This document shows positions 20,973-32,926 of a stretch of DNA of 64,000 nt, piece after piece. The DNA is from Zygnema cylindricum (Eukaryota > Streptophyta > Zygnematophyceae > Zygnematales > Zygnemataceae). Below the pieces are notes generated by a model, which saw only the letters and a program-made list of their open reading frames with translations, searched no databases and was not told where the DNA came from. The translations under genes were made by a program, and so were the position numbers. The DNA lies in assembly GCA_037447655.1 (NCBI GenBank), contig JBBHKE010001281.1, forward strand, positions 16,039 to 80,038. The letters are read 5' to 3'. Each line of letters begins with the position of its first letter. The stretch's first letter is position 1.

Positions 20973-22535
20973 CTAGTCAATCTTTAATTTCAGACCACAC
21001 TTCTCCCTGTAGAAAATTAGCTTAGGAGAAGGCACAAGTTTGGTCATCATATCTGCTACCATCTCACTATCTGGTCGGTACTCTAAACTGATTATTTTAT
21101 TTTCTACTTTCTCTCTAACAAAGCTGAGTCTAATATCCATATGTTTAGCTTTAAAATGATGTTTAGGATTGGCAGAAATAGCAATTGCTGCCTGATTATC
21201 ACAAAATATTTTCTGCACACCACTCTTAAGATGACCAAGCTCACCAAGCAAAGACTTGACCCACATCAATTCTTTTACAGCAGAGCAAGAGGCCATATAC
21301 TCAGCCTCCATGGTGGACTGAGCAATAACCTTTTGTTGTTTGCTACTCCAACAGCAAGCCCCATCACCCACATATAATACATATCCAGAAGTGCATCTCC
21401 TCATCGGAGCATCACCATAACTGGAATCACTCCAAGTAGTGATGTCAGTATTCTCCCCACCCAAATGCAACGATAGATCCCTAGTTCCTATCAAGTATCT
21501 AAGGACTCTCTTAGCTGCCTCCCAATCCCTCTTAGTGGGAGCATTTAGACTTCTACTCAGCACTCCTACAGCTGCAGCTAAATCCGGCTAGGTACAATTC
21601 ATAAAATAGATTAGACTTCCCACTACTTGTCTGCAAGGAATAGTCTGCATGAACTTCTGTTCTTCAGGAGATAATTCCTCGTCTAAGACTATGACTCCTT
21701 CTTCCTCACTCCCCTCACTTCCCTTCTTCAACTCCATTGGAGTTGTACAACTATTAGCTTTATCCATTTGAATTTTTTCAAGCATGTTCCCTATTGCTTC
21801 CTTTTGAGTCAATCTTATAATTTTCCTTTTTCGGTCTCTCTCTACTTGAATTCCCAAAATATATTTTGCTTCCCCCATATCCTTCATTTCAAATCTCCCC
21901 TTACGATCGGTTTTCAGTTTATTAATTTTTTCCATTGATTTACTTAAAACAAGCAAATCATCAACATAAATTGCAATAATTATAAAACCTTCCTCATCTT
22001 CGAAAACATAGATTGAGTGATATGAGCTGATCCGGATATATCCCAGACCGGTAAGAAACTCATCAAGCTTCTTATTCCACTGTCGAGGCGCCTATTTCAA
22101 ACCATAACGAGATTTAATCAGCCGGTATACCTTACTCACCTCTCCTTCCTCCACAAACCCTTCGGGTTGTCGCATGAAGATCTCCTCATCCAATTCTCCA
22201 TGCAAAAAGGTTGTTTTGATGTCCATTTGGTGCACTTCCATGTCTTCCGCTGCTGCCAATTTGAGAAGTATGCGGACGGAGGGAAATCTGACCACCAGGG
22301 AAAAGGTTTCCTCGTAGTCAATTCCCTCCTTTTGTGTAAATCCTTTTGCCACTAGTCGGGCCTTGTAGCGCTCGATTGTGTTATCTGGGTTCAGTTTTAA
22401 TTTGAAAACCCACTTACAACCGATTGGTTTTCGGTTAGGTGGACAATCCACCAGCTCCCAAGTATCGGCTGCCATAATTGAGGCCATCTCCTCATTGATG
22501 GTTGTCTTCCACCGATTTCTTTCTGGACAAATCAT
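20973..22535 (-). pseudogene. Copia 2 reverse transcriptase and RNase H
   Basis: Minus-strand frames 22535-22092 (WKTTINEEMASIM; GCKWVFKLKL; RLVAKGFTQKEGIDYEETFS) carry the start of the Copia reverse transcriptase. Frame 21956-21588 carries the connecting part (FEMKDMGEAKYILGIQVERDR). Frame 21563-20973 carries the linker and RNase H (AKRVLRYLIGT; MEAEYMASCSAVKE; FCDNQAAIAIS). The YVDD region near 21960-22010 is readable but interrupted. This is the segment missing from Copia 1. The pieces are separated by shifts and stops, so no active enzyme is expected. Confidence 0.88.
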
Positions 22536-22595
22536 CGCCTCTCCATAAGTTTGAGGTTCATCTTGATGAGATAGTTTAGTTACCTTGTTATTAAC

Positions 22596-25308
22596 CTATT
22601 TTTCTTGCAGTCTTTTGCTACTTCTCCTTCCCCCCTCAAAATTTGAGGCTGGAATAGATGGTTCTCTTGGATTCTTTCGAACAAACTCGGCTTCTCCCCT
22701 ATCCCTTGATTCCGAATCAATTTCCACCACGTCTTCTGCTTCGGGTAGAGTTGTCACTGGAGTTTCCACAGCCGAGTACTTTTCTGTCTGATTTGTACCT
22801 GCAAGAATGTCATCTTCTTTAAAACCTGGATAGTTAGGAAGCTCAAAGTAATCAGAATTTTCTGACTCAAATCTAATTTTTACTGACTTTGTATATTTGA
22901 AGGGATCCACAGACTTTCCTTCATCCATAACTACTAGATGTTTTACTAAGATTATATCTTCCCTTTTTAGATCATAAACTCTATATCCTTTAACACCTCA
23001 TCATATCCTAATAAGTATCACGGCTTTCCTTTAGGATCTAGCTTCCAATTAGACCGATCTGTATCTAGACTGAATACTTGACTGCCGAAAAAACCTTTAA
23101 GTGAGATATGTCTGGGTTCCGGCCTGTCCATCTCTCATAAGGTGTTTGATCTTTTATAGCTGAAGTAAGAACTCTATTTTTGAGGTAATTAGCACAGTTC
23201 ATTGCTTCTGCCCAAAACCTTTTTCCTATCTTCTTATCTGACAACTTACTTCTAGCACTATCACTTAGTGTTCTATTTAACCTTTCAGCTACCCCATTCT
23301 ATTCCGGGTTTTTTGGAATTGTCTTTTGGTGTTGGACCCCATCTTCCTTCAAAAAATCCTCAAACTGGTTAGAAGTATACTCTCCACCATTTTCACTTCT
23401 TACTCTCTTGATTGGAGTTTCATGGAGTTTTTTGCTCCATGCTTTATATTGTCTAAAATAATCCTGAGCTTCGTACTTGTTTTTCAAAAAATACACTCGA
23501 GAATACCGAGACCAATCATCAGTGATAGTCATCATAAATCTCTTCCCCCCCGGTGAGGGCACTTTAGCCTGTCCCCAAATATCTGTGTGTACTAGATCTA
23601 GAATTTTTTCTCCCTTATAGGTGGCTGATTTAGGAAAGGGTAATCTGTGTGTTTTACCTTGAGCACATCCACTACAATCACATATATCATCACTCTCACT
23701 GAACTAAATCCCTTCCACCACTCCTATCTTTTTCATCTCTCTTAACTTATCTAGATTCACATGCCCAAGCCTCTTATGCCACATCATAATATCATGAACA
23801 CCAGCATAATATAGTTTCTTTGTTTCATTACTTAAGATCATCCTAAACATCCCATGGCTACCTTTCTCAGCAATGAAATAGACATCCTCCTCTTAACTAG
23901 CAGTAAAGACTCCTTCCCTAATGCTAGTGAAAAAACCCTTATCATCTAATACAGATGTAGAGATAAGGTTTTTGTTCAGCTCCAGAATAAACAATACATC
24001 GGAGAATGTTAATATGGATGTTTTTCCTTCTACTAACACTTTCAAATCTACCGATCGTACAAGAGTAGTGGTGACTATCCTCCCATCCCCGTACTCTATC
24101 TCTACGGTGGGAATCTTTCTTATCTTAGTGAACAGGTGCCTATCTTTACACATGTGCATGGAGGCACCTGAATCTATAATCCAGCCTGCTTCACCTTTCA
24201 ATCCACCGTAAGCACATTTCTGCCTTCGTGGAATTTCAACCTCATTTTTCGCCTCCAACTCCTCATCCAAAAGGAGCTCCTCGTCCTCGTCCTCGGATTC
24301 GGCCTCAAGTACCTGTGTGACAAGGGCCTTTTTCTTTCCTCTCAGGGTACCACCGGTCTGCCCCTCCTTTAACCGAAGCTCGGTTAGCTTAGTGCACTCT
24401 GCCATATAGTGCTCTGTTTCTTACAAAAATGACATAAACCTTTGGGAGCCCTTGGTTCAAATTCGTCAGCCTGTTTTTTTTGCTCCCTACCCCCATAGTT
24501 TCCGACTGGTTTTCCGGGAATCTTTGTTCCTCCAATCGGTCGCTGTTGCCAAGGCTTGGCCATTCTTTCCTCCCCTTCGGATCTCAATTGTATTCTCTCA
24601 AACAAGAATCATCACTACCACTAAGTTCTGTATCCACCTTGAGTCTAGCAAGTTCTACACACGGTTGACTATGTTCTTGAACTCATCAAGTAACTTCATC
24701 AGTAAACAGTTAACCTTTTCTTTTTCACTAAAATCTTTTCCCGCACTCTCTAGCTCCATGAAGAGTGTAGCAAGCTCATTGCAAAAATCCAACATATTTC
24801 CCCCTTTGTATACATACTCCTTAATTTTCTGATCAGCCAACTGTTGTTGCTGAATCGTACCACTTCGGTACATCTCTATGAGAGCCATCCAAAGATCGGA
24901 TGCCCTTTCTACCTGCATATGAGGACATGCAAGTCCTTGAGTGAGATGGCGTAGGATGAAGTGCTTTGCCGCCATATTGTTAAAGTCCCAGGTTTCAGTA
25001 TCATTCTCCTCGTTCCTCGGAATAGGTGACATGAATGCCGAAGCAGTTGCTATTGGTGTGGTCGCCTCCTTCTTCTTTTACTTTGTTCACCACCTCTCCT
25101 TCTTTTTTTTCCTCCGTTGAAGGTGAATCCTCTTTCCTGGTGAATCTGCTTCCTCCAAACCCTGGAGGAATTCCAAGACTTGATGGACGCCCCAATCGTC
25201 AACTCACTATCCCCCAAAACCTTTTTTCGCATAGAGCTTCTATCATTATACTTTCCCAGTGTATGAAGCCAGTTCCATTAAAGATTGGTACCCTAGAGGG
25301 TGGGCCTA
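22596..25308 (-). pseudogene. Copia 2 gag, protease and integrase
   Basis: In sense order: Gag (25232-24655), knuckle region disturbed near 24420 (CHFCKK followed by a shift), and protease with DSGAS near 24170. Then come the pre-integrase region (LGHVNLDKL, near 23760) and integrase (frame 23562-23299 with SENGGEYTS, where the usual catalytic Asp is read as Glu). The acidic linker (22928-22596) follows. Stops and shifts separate the parts. The primer-like site beside the 5' LTR (about 25300-25313) reads GATTATAGGCCCACC in sense. Confidence 0.87.
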
Positions 25309-25313
25309 TAATC

Positions 25314-26362
25314 TGAAACTCTGAGACCTCCATAAGTCCTCACAGTAGACAGCTTCCAAGAAGCCTCTAGGATAATCGTGACCCCTTTGTGTTTCAGCAA
25401 AAACAACTCCCATCGTGGCAGACAAAAACTCTGACCACCTGCACCCTTGTGAAGGGAAGACTCCCCTGAGTCGATAGCAAAAAGAATCTCTGAATTTGCT
25501 CCCCTGAGCAGTAAGTTATGGAGGGTCGAAGTTGACCTTTTGTACCGAAGCTCTCTAAGAGAGAGGGTCCTATCTTCTAATTTTTCTAAGTCCTATCTCT
25601 CTCACAGACTCTATCTACTGATGTACGGAACCAATCAGATTACAGTTCCGTACGCAAAAGTACAGCTGTCGGTGTACTTTATGTACAGACACTGTACGAC
25701 AGGGCCTAAATGTCCACACGTGGTATGTCGGATTCGCTCCTTTGATCCTCGGAGATGTCGCGCTCCAATGTAACATCGCCACGTGTCATCCGATGTGGAG
25801 ATGCCCACAAACCGCCGAATTCTTCTTCCGCGATCCCGGCGCTATTTCCGGCCGTCCGATTAAACTCGCATTTGATCGTAGCCGTAATAAATACATGCGC
25901 GGTATTTGTTTCGCTTACGAAATCAATGCGCGGTATTGATTTCTTATCTGTACCATAATCCGTACTTTTACATTACCAGATCTATGTGTCCCGTAAATAG
26001 TTGCAGCTAAATGAATGATCCTACGTATTAATGTTTAATTAATTAACGTACTGTATAATACGTAAGACTACTTCTAGACTTAACGCCTAAGGTTACCGGC
26101 TATCTACTATCTGTCGACAGGCAGGTACCAGGATCAAATCCTGTGGCCGGCACATTCCTTTTAGTAAATAATCCCCTAACTAATATATAAATTTCTCGTA
26201 AACCTCAGGATAGCCTAGGTAGCCATGGCTCTAGCTTCCTCTCCAATTTCTCAGTGACTGCGACTAGTTTGAGAGTTGGAGAGAGAAGTTAGAGGTAGAC
26301 TGCCTCGGCTTCTTTATTTCTATTCAGACCTAGAAAATACTTTAAAACCATTAATTTCTACA
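25314..26362 (-). repeat. Copia 2 5' LTR
   Basis: 1049 bp; ends ..TTTCTACA at 26362 followed by target duplication AGGTG. T-arm-like block near 26095-26150 on the plus strand. Confidence 0.9.
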
Positions 26363-26920
26363 AGGTGCAAAGTCAAAGCAATGCCAAAAGCCAATCAGCT
26401 GACAACAATTATTATCGTAATGACATAATACAAAGCAAACTGTACTTCACTCAGGTCAAAAAGTTAGACGATTGGCTCTGGCTGGATTGGCAACCAAATG
26501 TCCTCTTATTGTACACTAGTAGGCAACAAAGTTCTGAATTCACGTGAAACGCCTAACTTTGACCCTACGTCATAAATCCTCTGCCTGACCGTTGGGCCTG
26601 TACTAAAATCCTACTGACAGCTAATAGCAAGATCTACCAGACAATCCCAAAGGTTGCGTGTCGTTCCACATTGTACCCATTTGCTAGAGCTAGATAGAAC
26701 GGATGCCAAGTAATGGAGCCAACAACTTTGCACTGGACTAACTCCGCCGTTTGACCTCCGTTTAAGGTGAACTAAAGTGCGTAGTGCTCTAAGGTGAAAA
26801 TACAAAGATCTAATCCGGCTGGTTGTCCTCCCCTTCTCCGTACGCTGGCGTCCGTACAAGGTGGGATGAGGCCTTGGAACTCCTGGGAGTAAAAATGTGC
26901 CAAAGATGCACACGAGCTTG

Positions 26921-27773
26921 ACAACTTACCGTATTTAGTATGACAGTCGCAAAAGTACTTTGAGTGTATTGTACTTCTGCAGGGACACGCGTCGGCAAAA
27001 AAACATCATACAGGTTTTATGGAAAGGTGCCGACGCACTTTCACACGCGGCATACATCGAACGAATACATTTGAAGAATCGGACGAACGAGGACTTACCC
27101 GATTATCTGGGAAAAAATTGTTACAACATTTTACATCGGCCATGGATTTGAATCGGGTCAATGGACGCGATCAACGTGGGACCACAAAGTGACTCATCAC
27201 TTTATAGGAACTCAAATGACATGGACCACTTGATCAACAGTCAGCTGGACGTTTCTATCCACTGTTGACGAAGCACCTGGAACATTACTCAACGGGAAAC
27301 TATTTGTATATGTCTGCAACACATTAATTTGTAGCGTATCTTATTAGAATTTAGTGTTTTTTTAATCATATTTTTGTCTAGTTGCCAAATAGGGTCTGGA
27401 CGTACTCACGGTACAGTAGGGTACTATTTCGGTACTTTGTCGTAGCATAGTACAGTATTGTAGCTTCAGGTGTACACATCTGATTAGTTGGTTTTTAGTA
27501 GATACTCTCTGTGAGTATAAAGTTTATGACTTAGCCAAAATTGTATTATCTAGTATTGAGACAAAACACTTTAAAGAATAGTTTTTGGGAAATTTCCAAG
27601 TGTTATATCTGATGGTTTACCTAGTCAATTGGGCTGCAATTTTGGGAATTGACAAACAATATGTCATAATACATAAATGTTGATTTTGGTGTTGTTTGAA
27701 CATTCGGGTTACTTTATGTGCTGCATCAAAGTTGGCTATTTGGTAGGATTTCTAGTAGCTTCTGCTGAAGTCT
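26921..27773. other. Unassigned, possibly 5' part of Copia C
   Basis: No gene is visible. The stretch precedes the Copia C gag and may include its LTR, but I found no partner copy in the window to define the ends. Confidence 0.35.
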
Positions 27774-30396
27774 ATGTTTACATCTACTACTACTGCTAGT
27801 TCTTCTCCTGCAATTGTGGTTGTAAAACAACAAGTTATGGGCCTTTCGTCTAGAATTCGTGTCTTCAATGGCCAGAAGTATGTGTACAAGGCACCTATGG
27901 TCGAATCCTCTTCTGAAGCTGCAGACTTGTTGGGAGTCTTGGATGGCTCTCTTGCTGAAACAAATCCGAGCTGGGTGAAGAAGAACTCCCTCGCTCGAAA
28001 CAATTTCATTCCTTGAATTTGCAAAAAATATGTTTATGTCTCGGCTCAAGATGAAAAAGGCAAGCAAAATTTGGACTTCACTGTTCTCATGAAAAGGCGA
28101 ATGTTCAATGGGAGCTTTTGGTAGTTGGAATAATATGGGACTACAAATACTCGAGGGGGTTTATGGCCGAGTATTGCGATAAGTTTCGGGAACTCATTGA
28201 TGCGCACTCTTCAGCCGGTGGAACTTTTTTGCAGTTTCAGCAAGCTGCCTTGCTTATTAGACGTCTCCCTAGTCACATGTAGGGAGTGTCTACAAGGTTA
28301 AAGGGTAATGATAAGTCTAGCTGGACTTTTCAGTTTGCTTACAATCTTATATTGGAAGAAGAGTCTACAAGTAGGTTCCTTGATGGAGAACACAAAGTAG
28401 AGGCTTTCAAGACATATTTTGAGAGGAAAAATTAGTTTAACTAGAATAGAAATCAGTTTAATCAAAACGAGAACCAGTTTAACCAAAGTCGGAATCAGTA
28501 TAATCAAGGCAGTTAGAGGCCAAATAGGAAATCGTCTAATGCTTATTTTTATTGCTCTGGGAAGGGACACGGATACCGCTACTGACCCAAACTTAAAAAG
28601 GCAAATGAAATTGGTTTATACAGGCACGGATGGCAACAAAGCCAGTTTCACTAAGGCTTTTCTACCAATCCTTCACGAGGAAATGCACTTTTTTCGGCTT
28701 TTGTAGATGATGCAGATTCATCTCTAAGCTTGAATGAGCAAGAGGAGACATAGTTATTTGCTATGGCGGCATCAATAGAGGGTCCCAAAGACAGCGGATG
28801 GATCATTGACACTGGGGCATCGGCCCACATGTACTCGAACAAGACATTTTTTACAAATCTGAAACAGACTCTTTCAAAAAATATCTACTATACCTGTGGC
28901 ATGTGTGTCGAGTCTTCAACCCATAGTGATGTTTCTCTAATGGTAGATGTGGGGGGAAAGTTTGTAGAAAGAACACTCCACAATGTTTTATATGTGTCAG
29001 ATTTTAAAAAGAATCTTTAGTTTACTTCTTTGGTAGAGAGTAAGGGTTTTGAGGGCACCCTTAAATGGGGGAGACAGGTTGTGAGTAAGCTAGGCAAAAT
29101 AGCAGTAACGGGAACTAAGATGCCAGTTAGATGTACAGGATGGACATGAATGAATGCAAAGAGAAAGAAGTTTTGTATTCCAGTGTGTCATATGAGAATG
29201 AGTTACGGCATAAGAATTTAGGCTATACTAATTATGAGTCTGAAAAAGATGGTGAATGCTAGGAAAGTTGAAGGTGTTTCTCTCACATCTCAGTCTGTGA
29301 AAACCTGTGATGGCTTCTCACTATGCAAGATTCATAAATTGCCATTTCCACAGGAGTCAGAAAACAAACAAAAAAGGTTCTCCAGCTTATTCATTCGGAT
29401 GTCCTCGGACCATCCAAACTAGCATCGGCTAGAGGAGTCCAGTATATGGTAACATTCACTAATGAATTCTTCAAGTACACCAAAGTTTATTTTATGAAAA
29501 ACGAAAGTGAGGTGTTCACTCACTTCAAGCACTACAAGGTCTGGGCAGAGAAACTACACGGCGTTCCGATCTTGGCATTCAAATCTGATAGTGGAGGTGA
29601 ATACACCTCTAACGAGTTTAAGCAGTTTCTCATCGAAAAAGGTGTAATTCATAATGTAATAGTCCCATGTACTCTAGAACAGAATGGAGTTTTTGAAAGA
29701 CTAAACATGACATATGAGAGATTGCTAGGTCCATGCTTGTAGACAAGATATAGATCATAAATTATTGGCTGAAGCTTGAATTATGTAGTCTATATAAAAA
29801 ATAGAATTGTATCTAGATCTGTAATCACTACACTTTATGAGCTGTAGACAGGAAAGACACCTGATGTTAATCACTTTAAAGTTTTTGGAATTAAGTGTTT
29901 TATTTTAAATAACTCACCACATAAGTGGAAAATGGAAGACAAAGGCTTAGCAAGAATTCTCTTGGGTTATGATAATAATGCAAATGGGTATAAAATGTAT
30001 ATCCTAGATAAACAAAAAATTGCTGTGTCTTGGAATATTCAGATTAAAGATGAACATGACTCAGTTGATCTGTTCAAAGTAGCAGATGCCCCAACAGAAA
30101 ACCAAAAACAAGAATATGTCATTTTTCAAGATGAACAATAGGTGTATTTTTCGGTACAACCCCCTCCCATTAGAACACCTCTTTCTACTCCACTGCTTGT
30201 TCTTGCTACAGATGTCTCCCAACAGCATCACACTCCGAAGGACAAGGGTGCTACACCTTCGGATCTTACAACAGTTTCAACTCCAAAAAATTCAAGGATG
30301 CCAACCATTTCAGCCTTCGAAATTCCGGGGGAAGGAGATCTAGCAGTCGTCTGCAAGGTGGATCTCACTTTGCTTTTTCTACAACATCATGGGGGT
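27774..30396 (+). pseudogene. Copia C gag-pol remnant, truncated by a Gypsy LTR
   Basis: A second Copia family on the plus strand with many stops. Frame 27774-28016 has a Gag start (RIRVFNGQKYVYKAPMVESS..LLGVLDGS). Gag continues in broken frames to a damaged zinc knuckle near 28545 (FYCSGKGHGYRY). The protease motif WIIDTGASAHMYSN lies near 28800. The pre-integrase motif lies near 29200-29340. Integrase spans 29446-29742 (SDSGGEYTSNEF; EQNGVFERLNMT), and its C-terminal part ends at 30141. The element ends abruptly at 30396, where a Gypsy LTR starts. Reverse transcriptase and the 3' LTR are absent. Confidence 0.82.
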
Positions 30397-30878
30397 TGTA
30401 AAAGGGGCAAAACACTTCACAACACACCACAAGGTACAGCACAATGCTCCAAAGATCTCCGCGTAACAACAACAAAGGCACACAGCAATCCCAAAGAAAA
30501 GTTGATATTTATTAATCAAAAAGAGATTACAAAGTTGAACGCTCACAGCGAAGGTCTATTCAAAGAGTCTCTCGGTTGACTCTGTCTAATTTACTATTTA
30601 AACTATCCATCCGCTAGTCAACCCAATACTATACAGATGTACACGTGGACCTTCACGGTCAACAAAGATCTATCGAACGCTATCATTCTAGAACTATACA
30701 GTACAATCTACATAATGCGGCGTTGCTATGCTGCTACGCTACGTTGCTATACTGCGCTACTAAGTTCCTATGTTGCTTCGCTGCGCTACTCTGACGTCGC
30801 AGTTGCGCTGCTCTGGAAGCGCAACGACAGCAGCCTCACCTCTAACAATATTATACTCATTTCTGTAACCTTGTTAGT
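30397..30878 (-). repeat. Gypsy A2 3' LTR
   Basis: Begins TGTAAAAGGGGCAAAAC and is homologous along its length to the Gypsy A LTR, including the GCTGC/GCTACG-rich part at 30715-30820. It ends near ..CCTTGTTAGT (the CA terminus is altered) and is followed by the family polypurine motif at 30879. No partner LTR is found. Confidence 0.82.
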
Positions 30879-30921
30879 GTGCCTCCCACTAGGATTCAGC
30901 GTCTCGCTGAACCTTACTTAC

Positions 30922-32202
30922 TCAGGGAAAGTGAAGCTGACGGAGTATAAGGTATGTCTCCTCACAGTACTCCTCGAATTCTTGTCGCAGAGTGCCAAGT
31001 TGATTTTGGAGCTGCTCACATTGAGTCTCTTGCAGCGTAATATGATGGTCCGCCGGTGCCAAGCGTCTCCGCGTGATCCGCTCCCAAGCTTGGTCCTCCC
31101 GTTCCTCTATTGCCGCCATTGGTGCTTCGAATTGCGGCGGAATGGCGGCCGGTGCAGATTCTTTACGTACCAAAAGTTGGGGAGCTTCGGGTTCTTCAAT
31201 CTGATGTGCTCCTTCCGCCACTTCATCGGTCGGTTCCTACCGAGGTACCGTCGTTAGTTTGAAGGAAACATGTTTTTTGGCAGCTCGGGCCCGTTGGAGT
31301 GCGTTCTCCCGGGCCAGTTTGAGTGCCCGTACCTTCGGGGTGACCTCCGCCCGAAAGATGATGTCATGAAGACGGACATCCCATAGATGGTAATGGCGGA
31401 ATAGCCTGGGAACATCCACCCTGTATTGATAGTGTTTTTCGACTACTTCCACGAATGGTAGAGTATGAGGATTTAACTGCATATAACCCTTATGGTTATT
31501 CCCTAGGTCCTTTATCCTCATGAAATTCCAAGCGGGGTGTGACGGCACGATGGCGGGGATGTTAATAGGGTCCTCAAATTTTCCTATGCGCCAAGCTACG
31601 GGCCACTCCGAATGATCCCAATAAAGGCGCTTGGCAAAGCTAAAGGTAAGGTCCGGATGCCAAGTGTCGATAAGGAGTGGAAAAAGGTAATCGGGAATTT
31701 CTTCTCCTTTTTTACTCTCCCCGTCCATGTCCCCTTGTTCCCCTCGAAGGAGAAATACATCGTCTCCACTGGAGTACTGCGCTTCAGGCTTCTTTTCCGA
31801 GCTTTCCGAGGACTGCTCGTTTGCAGTGCTCTCTTTGTTGGGGTCCCTCCTCACCTCCAAATCATAGGCACGCTCCTCGATTGGCGGGGGTGTCGTTTCC
31901 CGTTCCGGCACTTGAGCGTCTAAAATTCCATGATCCTCTTCATCCTCCTAATCCCCCTCTTGGAGTGGATTGTACTCAGAGACTTGTGAATTTTCTGACC
32001 CCTCCCCTCCACTGGTCTCCGCTGACCCTGCCTCGCTACTGGCTGTCTCTTCCGATTCCAGTCGTGCTTCTACCTCCCTCCACCGGTCTACCTCTACCAT
32101 GGCCTCGGCCGCCACTAGCAATCTATCCGGACGGGGCACGTCTTCTTGCCCTACCCGTACAAGTCTCCTCCTTTTCGGTGGTGGAGAGGACGACCACGCC
32201 AT
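30922..32202 (-). pseudogene. ORF3 of Gypsy A2 (best-preserved copy)
   Basis: One continuous minus-strand frame of about 427 codons from ATG 32202 (MAWSSSPPPKRRRLVRVG) to the stop at 30922. It is broken only by two in-frame stops, near 31947 and 31236. Order of parts: basic patch PPPKRRRL (residues 7-14), Glu/Ser-rich acidic region (about 50-125), conserved region (about 150-320; LFPLLIDTWHPDLTFSF, HPAWNFMRIKDLGNN, VEVVE..Y..DVPRL), Pro/Ala-rich hinge, and C-terminal coiled-coil heptads (about 370-426; ETQCEQLQNQLGTLRQEF). No transmembrane segment. It has the same relation to LTR and pol as in Gypsy A and B, so it is a stable component of the family. I do not recognise a known domain. Confidence 0.75.
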
Positions 32203-32414
32203 GGATACTGTTGTGCAAGATAATCCGGTAGTTTGAGAAGGGAAGGTAAGCTGGCTGTGCAAAGCGAAACACTCTCCAAACTACTTAGACTAGGTGGTTC
32301 GTAAAGGCCGATGGAAGTCTTAACCACGAGGGTTGAGGGTTTTACTGTTGGACTTTTCCAACCGTCGCAGCGTGCGAGGGTATCACAGCGTCCAACAATT
32401 AATAAACTACGCTG

Positions 32415-32926
32415 CTACGACGAAATCGATGGTTCGTCATCACCAATGTGGTGAAACACAACTGCGCCATTGCGATTTCCTGTCAGCGCAGCGATGGCGC
32501 TGCGATCCTCTAACCGCACCGCGACTATGCTGCGCTTTGGTGGCTGCGCGACCATAGCGTTGTGGTCCGCTAACATCGCCGCCGTATTTCTTCGCCGCAT
32601 CCCCAATATGATCGCGATGGTTGCGATACTGCAATTCGTTCCTTTATCTGGTCCGTTGCAATTGCCCTTCTGGTTAAGCCGAGTGTTTGCACTCTGCGTA
32701 AACTGGCGCAACAATTCAGGTGAATGCAGATCCTCCTCGTCCACCCAAGATTCGTCTTGACGCCGTAGCCCTTCCAACGCACCAAATATTGGGTGGAGTT
32801 AGAATTTTGAGAGCGACGCGACTGATGGATATCCTCCACCTCGTACTCGTCCGATATACCCTGAATGGGCGGTAAAAGGGTATTAGGCCGTCGATTAGGA
32901 AAAATCGAATCGGGGTCATGAAACAC
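32415..32926 (-). pseudogene. Gypsy A2 pol 3' end with chromodomain
   Basis: Two overlapping minus-strand frames give the end of integrase and the chromodomain ([23 protein letters not shown]), then a shift, then [19 protein letters not shown] and the low-complexity tail. The homology stops at 32926, where Copia D sequence begins, so gag and most of pol are gone. Confidence 0.8.

Larger units (their letters stand above)
19909..26362 (-). mobile_element. Copia 2: Ty1/Copia element, minus strand
   Basis: An element of the same family as Copia 1 in reverse, with LTRs 19909-20959 and 25314-26362 and 5-bp target duplications AGGTG. It keeps gag, protease, integrase, reverse transcriptase and RNase H regions, all with stops or shifts. 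The inner 3' LTR border has AG in place of TG in sense orientation. Its primer site has ATA where Copia 1 has ATG. The LTR ends are TGAAAC rather than TGTAAC, so it is a diverged subfamily. Confidence 0.92.
19605..26920 (-). repeat. LTR-like block X, split by Copia 2
   Basis: Two pieces, 19605-19908 and 26368-26920, join to about 860 bp once Copia 2 is removed. Together they match, in reverse, an uninterrupted block at 43062-43926 (865 bp). The ends are TG..CA (TGAGTCTCC.. and ..GAGCTTGACA). The uninterrupted copy serves as an empty site that verifies the Copia 2 insertion point. Its position upstream of the decayed gag suggests a 5' LTR read on the minus strand. Confidence 0.65.

Noticed and set aside
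32716-32926. Apparent separate small proteins at the Gypsy A2 pol end.
   Set aside because: They are frame-shifted pieces of the integrase C-terminus and chromodomain.
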